DNA from: Chaetorhynchus papuensis
Lineage: Eukaryota > Chordata > Aves > Passeriformes > Rhipiduridae
Direction of reading: 5' to 3'
DNA length: 64,000 bases
Assembly: GCA_013396525.1 (NCBI GenBank)
Contig: VWYX01001259.1
Coordinates: forward strand, 146,318 to 210,317
A program made the translations under genes and the position numbers. This document shows positions 33,054 to 45,372 of this stretch, one piece after another; position 1 is the first letter of the stretch; every line of letters begins with the position of its first letter. Below the pieces are notes generated by a model. It had not been told where the DNA came from. It made no database searches and was given only the letters and a program-made list of their open reading frames with translations.

Positions 33054-36000
33054 TTCTGCATTCCTTATTTTAGTTTGTTTTTAATTTATTGTTTGTATAT
33101 TCTTCGAGCGTGTTGCCTCGCGTGCTCTTTCATTTGAGAACTGCAAACTGTTCATGATTGGTTCTGTCTAGTCAGTTGAAGTCTGTTTTTTCTTGAATCA
33201 GTACTTGTTTGGCTGTTTTCTTATTTGTTTGAAGCTGTTTCTGCAGAAGCACTCCACAGACTCTGTCTGTTGAAAGGTAATCAAGGACCAACATCTTTGA
33301 AAAGGAGTCTTCCAGCCCAACAAGAAATTGGGTGCACTTTCTCACTGATGACTTCCCTCTGATGGCTTTTTAGTTGACAGTTTTACTCTTCTTTGAGACA
33401 GCAGTTATTCACTGACTTGATGACAGAAAGCTTGCCAGCATCCTTTCCTGTTTTGCTTCAGGGAGAATCAGCGATCTGAAATATAAAAAAAATAAAATCT
33501 TCCACTTTACTGTTATCTTCCCAGGGCCCAAAGAGCTGTCAGTGAGTCTGGGAGAGCTGCCTCAGAGTGACACCCTTCTTTGGAGGCCTGTAGAGCCAGA
33601 AAAGGAAAATACAAATGATAAAAAATGGTTCCTTTGGAACTTCTGCTCCACAAATCCCTCCAAGAGAAAGCAAGAGAAGCAGCAGACTTTGCATAAGGTT
33701 GTTACATGTCCCTGAAAAGCATTAGTACCAAAAACTGTAAGGCAAGATGCAGAAGAGAGCAGGTGGTGCTCTGCAGGAAAGGTGATGGTCTCTATTCAGA
33801 CAAGCATGATAGAGATCATTTCTCAGAAGTCACCACAGTGACTATGGTTGAAAAGAGCCCACCACAGCATTTCGTTCCAAATTTTTAGATTTAGAGGTAA
33901 TAGCAGAGCCCCTACTCTTGAGTTTTACCTCCACAGTAAGATAGTAAAATAAGGATTTAAATTTCTTTTGCTTATTCATTTCATGACCATTTATATAACA
34001 ATTTCTTACATTCATATAATGCAATGTCACCTCCTGGGAACACACACAAAATCCCTTTCCTTCATTATAGCTCTTGGTCTTACACAGTATTTAGTATTGT
34101 AGAGTTGTAGGGAGTGTTTCCTTTTTCTTGTTCCCCACAGGGCAGCATCATGCTTTTATCTTTCTCAATATCTCTCTTCTCAAAAGTCATTTAAGCTTTT
34201 GGGTGCCTATCTCTTCTCCATGTCAAAGAGGCTGAAATGTTTACTCTAAGAAGTTTATTTTAAAATATCTTTAATATTTCAAAATGTGTTTCATATGCAA
34301 GTTTGTGATCAAAATTAAATTTTGTTTAAATAGTGTGAAACTATGAGACAAGTTTCCGATTTGCTAGCTATATTCTTTTATATTGAGAATAGATTCACCT
34401 CTCAAATTTGACCACAGTAAAAGTGGTTTTTTTCCTGCCTATAGCTAATTTTGTGTTTTAAAAATGTACAGTTGGAATGAATTAAAAATATTTTTCAAGA
34501 ATTATTAGAAAAATAGAAACAGAAAAAAATGTTTCACAGATTCCGAGAACTACTGAAAATGGAGTAATATTTAAAAAATTATTTTCCTGGGCAAGAGGAA
34601 ACCAAGGTTGTTCTGGTTTTTAGTGATAACCTCCGATAACTTTTTTTTATATTATTTGATCTTTTAATGATTTTATCTTCACTGTTAACTTCTGCATAAA
34701 GGAGTATTTGGAAAAGAGAAGGGAAAGAAAGTAAAGGCATAAAGCAGTACGTAAAAGTCTGGCTGGTCAGTGTAACAGACCAGTCTCAGGCTGATCCTCT
34801 GAGATTCGCTTCACTGCTGTGCATAGGAATGTCTGAGCTAAGAAAACACCAAGATGAGATAAATGGGAAGGGTTGCAACAGTCATGAAAATGTGAAAACA
34901 CATTAGTAACGAAACATCTCTGTTTCCTCTCAGATACCTTTCCCAGGGATTGTAAACCTGACTTAGCTAACAAATATTCATTGAAAAGAAAGACAAAACA
35001 AAGAAGTAAAAAGAATATCACTGCAGGCAACAAATTAAGTTTCTTGGTGATGAAATTTACCTTGTAATAAGAGCAAATACACTAATGCATGTTTCCTAGG
35101 CAGTTTCATTTGTATTTTTAAATAAGGGAAATATTTATGTTTGTGTGTTAATAAACAGCATCTTTTACATAGAGAAACAATGGTATTTAATAAAAATGTT
35201 ATAGCTGCTGATATTGTTTACAGCTAACCAGATGTAAATTAAAAAATAATTAAGCAAAATAGATGGAACCACAGCATTTTCTATTTTTCTAAACTAGGTG
35301 AACATAAATTTGTGATTTTTTGTATGGCCTAAAATTCACATCTGGTTAGAACATGATGTTGCCACATACAAGCAGACTTCTCCAAACTCCAATTCATTTG
35401 CACCATAAAAGATAATAATTGGTAGAAGTAATAATGACATTAACATAATGGGTTATAGATTGGTTCTGGATTACTACAGTGGTTTAAAATGACTGAGAGA
35501 TTAGATGTCACTAAACTCAGGCGACCTCTGCAAAAGTTTAATTATTTTGAAAAGAGAATTAAATATTCATGGCCATTACAGCAAGCATGGAAAATGTCTG
35601 GCCACGTGTCAAGCTGAGGCTATTTCCTGATCAGTCCTTTCTGCCACCACCTTGAGTACCACCACAGCCATTTATCTCACTTGACCACCTGGCCTGTCTA
35701 GTTGTCATGAGCTCTCTAGAGCAGGGGGTACCATTTCCAGTTACTTTTTTTTTTTTTTTTTACAGTGCAGAGGAGCCTAGATCATTGATTACTAAACATA
35801 TTAATAGGATGAAACATTGAAAATCCAGCAGGGAACTTAAGCGTCATCTCTGTTTCAAAGGCATAAGATTATTTAATGTAATAACCTCTATAAAACAATA
35901 ATAATAGTGAGTTCCAAACATGGTGCTTTTTAATCACAAAAATATTGTTAAAATTAATTGAAGATGGACGTTCTAAACTTTTCTAAGAAAAAAGACCTAT

Positions 36001-39000
36001 TTAATAACAGTGGACAATAGTTTGTCAGTTTTTTATTTGCAAAGTCTTTAGGTCCGTGTAACACAGCTAGGCTAAGGGAGAATTTTGATGTTATCAGCTT
36101 TTATCTTTTAAGCCTATTGTTTTTGTCATCTTTCCTGACATCACTATGTAATCTGCAGCTGTGCCAATGCTGGTGTGACAATTCCAAATAAATGTACTGT
36201 AAATAAAAGAAATTGGTTTCCTAACAATAGGATCTGTGTGAATTCTTTCCATAGAGCTTCATCCCCCAGTCAACTTTCCTTCGAAGCAGCAAACCATCTG
36301 TGAGAGAGAAAATAAAATTTAAGAGATTCAAACTACAGTGAAAAGGAATAATGAATGGATTAAGTGGAATGCAGCAGGGAGTTCAAGTGTTTATGTTCAT
36401 ATTACTTCAAGGTACTGAACTCCAGAGTGGTGAATTCACAAGACTGCTTGTAAATACCAGACATGTTAATGTTTTCATTAAGGATAACAGAAATGGTCAA
36501 TTATAAAACAAAAGGAAAGACAAAAATGAGAGAACAAATATTTAATTTTCTGATTTAACCTGCCATTTCAAATCTCCTTCTCCTTTACCTGACTACATTA
36601 GACTTATTCAAATCCATCCTTTCATGCATGTCTCCATCTATTCATACCCTACATATAAAAATATGAAATATGTCTTTTTTACTATTTCATTATTTATGTT
36701 TTATGTAAGATTCATTTCCACATTATTTACTGAACCTTTTTAATACTTTGTCATCTCCTAAGTGAAGGAAGTCTTAGAGATTATTTTTTATTTCATGGAT
36801 TTTGGACAAGAAATGGATTGCAATATCTTCTCTGAGTATCCATTAGTAATAAATTTATGACTTTAAAACAAGCTTTCTTGGAAAAAAAAAAGAATATGGA
36901 ACACAAAGGCTTCTTTTTTTCCCTAGTTTTTCTATTTTGAAAATGTAATGATTTTCTTTAAAAACACGATAGTCAGTAAAGGTAACAGTTCAGAGCAGTA
37001 ACTTCTGGTGTTTCACATTTATAAAAATGTAAAATGAATGTTAGGTTTCAAGTCAAATATTTACATGCAAATTTACATGAATATTTGGAATAATTAAGCA
37101 TTTGCTTAATGATAAAATTATACAGGGTTATCTCACTCTCAAGCCCAGTTTGACTACAGAATCAAGTGATTAAAATACCAAAACAAACCCAGACACCAGC
37201 ACATTTTCTGTTATAGTTTGGGTTACAATTGCAGGAGATATCCCATCCTAAAATATGGCAGTGTCGAGCCCCACACGTAGTTCAGGTAAGGCTGCTCAGC
37301 TTCTCTAGCCCTGTGAGATATTATCTGACCCAGAACAGTCACACCATCTGCTTTAGTGTGTGGCCACACAGACACTCACAAATCCAGGCTCTGCATAGAT
37401 AGCGGAAAAAGCTGGCAATGTCATTTGAGGGCTGGCAGAGAGCATGCTCTAGAACTCAGAAGTCTTTTGCTTAAATTGCTATGGGAGAACAACCACAGGC
37501 AGATGGAAGACAAAATCTTAATAAATTAAATGTATTTTAGGGAAATTACTGTCAAAAAGAACATTATTATTCTTGCTAACTGGATTCAGATACTGGTACA
37601 GATGCTTTCTAATAATTTCTCCAATAAAATCAACATTCCCTATAAATTGGTATGATCTTAAAGGGAATAGTATTAGTATTTGTAAAAGTCCTCTGAGCAG
37701 ATGTTGCATCTATATGCAGCAACAGTACCAAAAAAGTAACACTGATGCGAAGTCTACTAAAATATTTGAAACTCTGCCTGGAAGCATTATTGAGGGCCAG
37801 CAGATCCCTTTTTCTAAATACTTAGCTGTCCTTATCTTTCCATTGAAGGCTGCCAGTGAAGTTTTAGTACATTTATCTGCAATGGGGAATTCTGTCTAGA
37901 AGCAACTAAAATAGACCATTTTTTCATTCCTCATAGGCCAACAAACACTCATCAGACACTATTGACTGCTAGGCATTCCTGAATTGGGTTAGATTAAGAC
38001 TGGCAAATTAAAGATGAAAGGCTCTGCACCACAGATGAATTGTGTTTAGTCTTCTTTAATGATGTTATTATGAAAGTTTTAAAATCCCTGTCAGTGTTAC
38101 TTTCTGAATATATGTTTTTTTCCTGGGCTTAAGACTGAGCGAACAACAGAGGCTGGAACTGATCTTGATTCATAATATAGGTATTCAGAGAAAGGGTGGA
38201 AAATGAAAGCCATAAGAAATCTGAAAGTTGGCATACATGCTTCTCTGCATATGGGCTTTATTTTTGACCTTTGTGCCTGAAAGTCTTTACAGTGATAGGA
38301 CATGTCCAGAAATTTTGGCAAGATGAGGGAGATCATTTGAGGACATTATATTGTCTAAATAAAATTTGGAATTTAAAAAGATCAACATGTCTTCCATACC
38401 AAAAAAGACTTTCTACACGGAGTTTAACTAACCATGCAATAAATAAATAAAACATCAGCACATTGCAGAGTATTTTTAGAAACATTATAGAACAGGGGGT
38501 TCATGTGATTAAATGAATGCTATCTATATTTTTGATAATATTTATCATTAATAATGTCCCATTACTGAAAAATAATGTTGAAAGCTATGATGGGTATTGT
38601 TCTTGTAAAGATAAATGCTGTGTAATTGAGTTCTCCATTAAATACCACACACTTCTTAGCTTCACTATGGTAGAGATGCTTCACATATTTTGCTTAACAT
38701 CTCTTGAAATGGACTTTCAATTGAATACTAGGTTCTTCAATAATTAGGTTTTCTACTTTGAAAATTACATACTTCAATTTTGGATGTATTTTTGTTGTGA
38801 TATAGGGATGGGAATATGAGTCTAGGAGAAGTGTCATATTAAAACAATTTTTAATTCTATTTTTAATTGATTGTGAAGTTCAAAGCTGAGAGGTTTTTCC
38901 AATTTGGCATTCTTATATTTATAGTGACCCATATTATATGTAAGGTTGTCATAAAGATTCATAGGAAAATCAAAGGGTCCTACAAATTATTTAGTGAAAC

Positions 39001-42000
39001 ATACGGTTTCCATCTTCATTCAAGTTTTGAATTTTACCACTGATGTAATTAGGATTCAAGGTGAAATCTTTGAACCTATAAAGAACTTTCTTTCTGTCTG
39101 CAGTTGCACGTATCCACAAAACTAATTCATGGAATTAAATTATTCTAAATTATCCTTAATCTATTAAAGTTAATGATTTAATCACAATCCTAATTATTTC
39201 AATTATTACATTATTGCCATAATAATCCAAATAGTTGGAAGTAGTTATTAGTCATGTATTACATTTTGAATGTTGTAATTCACCTTTGTTCTAATTATAC
39301 AAAAACATCAGCAAAATGTAAAAATTTCACATTAATCTACATATCACAATATTGCAATAATCTATTTAAATTTTATAGCTAATGTGTCATTGTTTTAGGT
39401 GGATATCTCACAAAATTTTTAAGTTTATATATAAGCATATTTTCATATGCTTGTGGTTGTACTTTTTCTTTCTTCAAAAAGAACTTTGTTTTGCGATATT
39501 GTTTTAGGATTTTGTTTTAATTTAATAGAGAAACTAAAAAAAATCTATCAAAAAATTTTATTTATTTTACCTTTTGGTAGTTTACACTTATATATGCATG
39601 ATGTTTTTTTACCTAAAAGTTTTTATTAGTGTATTTTAATGTTGAAATTGAGGGGGGGAAAAGGAAAACCGTTATGTTTTATTGATGGAATGTTCCTAGA
39701 AAGTTGCCAACAATGAAACGTTATGCAGAGAGTTTGCTCTTGCCAGCAACATATGACATCGATTGTTCGTATTTGGGCAATTATAATTAAAATACCTCCA
39801 CAAGAGAACACAATTTAATGATATTGCATGATATACCTGTCTAAAATTTTCATAAGCCTTCCCAATCATACATCTTCAATAGGAAGGTATTTTGTTCTAT
39901 GATCTTCAGTATCAAAGAGAATAATGGAAGCAAAAGTTAAATTTTTATTTTAAAAAGTTTTAGCTACATTTCAGTGATAAGAAGTTGTTTTCCAGGGCCA
40001 AACTTATCCTATTCTCAAAATGACCTGTAAGAGATGCTTGGGGATAAGCAAAAAATAAATATATTAAGATTTGATTTTATGTTTTAAATTTATTACCTGC
40101 AAAATTGGAAAATTTGGAAAATTCCAAAATACAGGAAAGAAAATTTACTTTTCCATTTCAATTATCACTTTGTGTCACTAAGTTGAATCTCTTATTTCTT
40201 TCAGTCTTTCAGGTGGATGAATTTTATACTCTTAGGTTTATTTAGATATAAGTTACTTCAGATTCAACTAAGGGGTGAGACCTCATGCCCTGAAAAACAG
40301 ATGGTAGGACAACATATGACAATGGAACTCATTGTAAATAATTGCAGACTACAACTAAAGGAAGAATTAAAATAATTCACAGTAATATATCCTAGAATAT
40401 CTGTAATCACTTAACCTAAGGATCATTTTTGATTGTTAAATAATAACATCTTAGCAAAAATTAGAGTTAAAAAATATGTAAATAGAAATTTAAAAATTAA
40501 AATAAACTATTTTCATATTGGAAAATTATCCAGATTACTACGGATAAAATTTAATGAAGTGATGGTGCAATATCACTTTATTGAGAGGAGGTTATCAAAA
40601 CTGAACTGAGTCCTCAAAGCTGGAGATAGCACTAAAAGGAAAGTAGAAATTTGTGTGATAGAAGAACTGTGACATTCTATTTACAAAGGCAATGAGGGCT
40701 TAATCAATATTGCTAAAATTATAACGAAGGTTCAAATTGAGATTTTTAGGCTTTTTACCTCATCCATGAGAAAAGGGAAGAGGAAGGTAAATCACAAGGA
40801 CAAAATACTTTGAAGGACAGTAAAAAAACATTCTGCCTTTGACTAATAAGGTTGAGGGTATTACCATATTCAGGAAATGTGAATTGCCTGTCTCTTGACA
40901 TGTCTCCCTGCAGACATGTCTTGACAGTCATAAGACAACAAATAACTTTCTGTTTTTTCAACTGCTGTTCAAAAATGTCCCAGTATAGATATTTTGACAG
41001 AACATTGCTCATTTTCTAGTTTTGAATATGAAGTTGTTTTTCTGTTCACATTTTGTGATTTTTATGTTGCTAAAAACAAAATCCTTTCCAAATCAAGGTA
41101 GAAAGATACGTTTTACCTCTGATGAACATCATGAAGAAGAAATATGAGCTAAGAAATCAGAGGTAGTTAGATTGTAAAATTTATATAAATATATATATAT
41201 ATACACACATCTTCCCAGCATTACAGACAGAAAATTGAACAACCATTCAAATAAATAAAATCATCTTTTTCTGAAAATAACAGAGATGGAGATGATAAAA
41301 TCTAAATTCTCATAAAAAACCACCAAAAATAATGTTAGGTGGTTTTTCAAATAAAACCATTATCCAACTGATTTACCCAAAACTCTTTAAAAGTGACACA
41401 TTAAAAAACTGAAGAAACTAAGGGAGAAATGCTTGCTCTAGAAGAATTGCCAATACACATTTCTTTCAGAGCAGTCATGAATCTTTATGGCTAATTCTGC
41501 AGGGATTTTTCGGACAGCAGTTAGCAAACAGGTCACTTTCTTTCTGATATTGGTGGTGTTGATTCACAGTTTTCAGGTCTGTGTGAGCTTTGGTTCTCCA
41601 AAGCTGTAAACCTCATGGAAGTGGTCATTGCTTATGGACGTGGTGCAGACAAGTTGAAAAATCTTGAGCTGACTTACATCCTACTGACTTCAAATGGATC
41701 ATTTGCTTTGAATATTAAATCAGTGCAGTGTCGGCTCAAACTACTGTTTCTGCTAGAGGGAAAAGTAATATATTTTCATGTTTACATTTTTGGCAAGTAT
41801 TTAATGGATAGTAAGGTGGTGGAAATACATCCTATGCTCAGAATTTAAGTGTAATAACTGCAGTTAAACCACTCGAACCGGAATTTGAAAATATCAAACT
41901 GTGATAGTAGAAATGTTTTGTGAACACTGATGACATCACACCACAGCTCTGAGGCTCCACATCTGTCTGTTGGAGTGGCCCACTATGCAAATAGTCATGA

Positions 42001-42623
42001 AGAAAAGCACTTCAGAAACTTGTTCAAAGAGGCTGGGCTTCTGCTGCCCTCCTGTTTCACTTTGATTCTTTCAGTTCTCGGTGTTTCACTTGGTTTTGTT
42101 GCTCCATGTCATTCCCTCTGGTTTACACATTGTTCCAGCAAATGAGCTACTGCTTCTACATCTGTAGATAGTGTTAACCTCTGTGTCTGAATTGACACCA
42201 AAAACACAGTTTGTGACTGAACTTCACCCCAAGGTGGGCTGGGGGTGGTGACATTTCTGTGTCCATTCCTGCTGCCATGACTCTACAGGTGACTACTCAG
42301 ATCCAGATGCACAGCGGAGGGAGGGTGGAGAAGAAGCATTTCCAGATATCAGTCAGCTAGCTCCCTTGGCTATCTCTGCAGACAAATGGAAAATTTTTGT
42401 TCCACCAACAAAGTGGTTCAGATCACAAAAAGCTCAGTTGCTATTTTGTCTTGCCTTGCAGGAACATATGTCTCACTAGTGAATGAAAGAAGTCCAGGAA
42501 GAGATTGGTTTAGGTTAAAGTTAGTGATAATGAATGCCAAATATAATACAAAGATGTCATTCCTGAAAGTTGTCTTTTTGTGTGTGGAGCAGGCTTACCA
42601 GGAGATCTGACTATTTTCTTGCT
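33054..42623. other. Long, nearly repeat-free AT-rich stretch
   Basis: About 9.6 kb without a recognised CR1, LTR or coding exon. It includes a T-run at 35743-35761, a TA/CA patch at 41186-41208, and sub-regions rich in homeodomain-like TAAT motifs (35100-35600, 39110-39420). The absence of old repeat insertions over this length is unlike the rest of the window. Open frames of 60-108 codons carry no recognisable domain. Confidence 0.6.
35224..35349. repeat. Spaced inverted repeat containing E-box cores
   Basis: CTAACCAGATGT at 35224-35235 and its exact reverse complement ACATCTGGTTAG at 35338-35349 are 102 bp apart. Extending inward gives 16 of 17 matching bases (CTAACCAGATGTRAATT). Each arm includes a CAGATG/CATCTG E-box. 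Confidence 0.9.
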
Positions 42624-42722
42624 ATCATGGAATGGTTTGGGTTGGAAGGGATGTTAAATCATCTAGTTCCAACTTTGCTACCATAGGCAGGGATGCCGCC
42701 CCCTAGATCAGGCTGATCAGGG
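42624..42722 (-). mobile_element. CR1 LINE 3' tail fragment
   Basis: 'atcatggaatggtttgggtt', 'ggaagggatgttaaatcatc', 'tagttccaactttgctacc' and 'ctagatcaggctgatcaggg' match the reverse complement of a CR1 3' end. Only about 100 bp remain. Confidence 0.88.
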
Positions 42723-44835
42723 AAATGCTATGTTTAAATATTTCTTTGAAACTGTTAATGCATTTGTGCAAAACAAGGATTCAGAATTCACCCCACTTTT
42801 TATTTATTTTTTTGATAAAAATAAAATTTTTTTCATGTATGTTGTAACAGTTCAATACAAATACATTTTAGGCATGAAGGATCAATATGACAATTTTAAT
42901 CACATTTTCCATTAAATAAAAACCAAAATTTTACTTAGATTTGGGATTCATTAGTAATCTGAGTGTCCACAGCCTTGAATTCCTAGAGGTCACTCTGTTT
43001 AACAAAGTGCAAAGCGTGATGGAAAGTCAGTTCATTACAAGTAAATTCATTGATCTGCCATGGCAAGTTACAGAACAGCTTAGGGAAGGTTTGTAGGTTG
43101 AACTCGTGGATTCCATCCTCTGATCACAGATTTTTCTGCAGTCTGTCTTCCAACCAGCTGTCACACAGCCAGTAGTGTATTGCACCAGCTTTTAGGCTAT
43201 GATAACTTCTGTGCATGGCCACAGATGGGTGATGAATGTTTGCTGGCACAAACTCCAGATGAGTATGTATTAAAAAAGATAATGATAATTATCAAAGCAT
43301 TTGGGAGCTCTTCTTTCTCCTTCACTTGCCAGAGGATTGAAGACAGTTCCTGATCACGGTTACTGTGAAGTGCCAGGTGGAGAATTCTCTCTTCTGTAAT
43401 TTACATTTGTTTCTTGGGAGTTTTCTTCATTAATGCTAATTTAAAATATTATTTCATAATATTCTACATCCTAAAATCCGTACTAGCTCTCTCATGTTTG
43501 TAATGGTGTTACTTACTGCAGGGACCTCTTGATGCAGGTTAAAACTTAGAACCAGATTAGTGTTCTCTCAGCTATTTATATTGTATCATAACATTTTCCT
43601 GTAGAAAGCAATGAATCACTACTTGAACTACAACGAAGCCTGAACAGCATTTCTGCATCGAGGTTAACAGCTCTAAAGTCCCTGAGTAGTAGTGCTCAAC
43701 AATCTCAGATTTTTGGTTCTGAAAAGTAATTGTGAGATGTTTTTATTGACACAAAACATGAGTGTTTTTTGTATACGTCCTATGGATATTTCAGTTATGA
43801 CAGTTACAAATGTATACCTGTTGAAGTTATATTTCTATTTTGTAAAAGTATTCAAAATCTCTAAAGGTTTATATAACATTCATTTTAACAAGGATGTAGA
43901 TTTTGGATTCTGAAATAATCTGTTTCTTAGGTGAAAGTTCACCTTATTGAGAATACTAAGAGTAGGATTTGTCTAACTTTTTATGTGGAAGTGAGATATC
44001 AAATTTGCCTTGGCCATCAATCTTGTCTCCCTAGATGGCAACATAGGAAATCTTCAACCAGGCAATTCATGTCTATTTCAGTGTGAGGTAAATCAATCCA
44101 TATATTCATTAGTTGTCCAGTTAGATTGTATTCCCAATTTCTAGTCTTATACAGAAGAGATTTATCCCAGCAAGTGAGAAATTTGAGAAAGATAAACCCT
44201 ATGAAAGTTTTACTAGTGAATTCAGGGTCAGTGAATTCAGGTAGATTGAGGGTTTTGGTTTTTTGTTTTACCTATCAAGCTCCTTTCTTCAATGTTTCAG
44301 AAGTGAAAATGGCAGTCTAAAAAAAAATCTTGCCTGGGTTGTTTTAGCAATTTGTTACCTCTTATTTTAAAGATGGAGTGACCCAAATACGTCTGATTTC
44401 CTTCTTCAATGAATGCTAGTTCTAAAGACTCACAATGAGCAATATAATGATGTTTTGATACAGGAATCTATGTGGTTTTGAGTACAGTAAAGCAAAGGAT
44501 TAAAAACAAAAGTTCCTTTGGATAACAATGGAACTGAGTGATTGTCTCACAAACCTGTCAAACACTGCCAGGCACTTCATTGAAGATATTGAATTAACTA
44601 GAATTCAGACATCACACTTATCTTTTTCTTGTATTCCCAGGTAAAGCAGTGGGAATTTTACCACTACTCCTTTGGGAGCAGGAACTAACAGTATACTAAT
44701 GACCCTTTTTCTGCACTCATTTTTCTAAATGTTGTGTTCAAATTCATTTAAATGAAAAGTCATTGTCAGATCTAATTTTATCACCTCCTTCTTACTCATA
44801 ATTTCCTAATAGATTAAAGTTTTCATTCACTGATT

Positions 44836-44944
44836 AAAAAAAAGAACAAACCAAAAGCAACAAATGAAAAAGCCAAAAAAAAAACCAAACCAACAAAACA
44901 ATGAAAAACCCCACCCCCCAAAAAACAGAGAAAAAGGAGAAAAA
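44836..44944. repeat. A-rich low-complexity tract
   Basis: Runs of A broken by C or G (…CCAAAAGCAAC…, …CCAAACCAAC…) over about 110 bp. Confidence 0.85.
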
Positions 44945-45351
44945 TCTTGCCAGATTTGTTTATTTAATGTTATATTCCAAATAAATCTGTCACTCCTGTT
45001 TACAAGTAAATGTATCTAAGGGGTATTGTTTTTCTCAATGAACTCCCTATCAGCATAGAACCTCTTTTCATAACATATGGAATTTAAAAATAAATAAATA
45101 CTTACATTTAGATCTTAACTAGTTAAATACTGTTACTAGATAAAGTATTTGAGCATTACATTGGCTAGCAGTTTAAATGATGTTTCCCACATTGTTTTTC
45201 ACCAAAGACTATGCTGAGGTATCCATTTTTTACTGAAAGATTTATTACAAGAGAAAAAAATTCAAATGTATCAAGAGCTTAATCTTTTGACTACAAATCT
45301 ATGTTTTGATTGATTATAGCTGTTGGAGAAATGTGTAAAAATTTATTTTTG

Positions 45352-45372
45352 ACTTGCTGTAAGACAGCAAGT
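45352..45372. repeat. Perfect 9-bp hairpin, 3-nt loop
   Basis: ACTTGCTGT (45352-45360), loop AAG, then ACAGCAAGT (45364-45372). Confidence 0.9.

Noticed and set aside
33500..33640. 'ttatcttcccag|ggccc' that looks like an intron-exon border
   Set aside because: The following sequence has no sustained frame with recognisable protein similarity.
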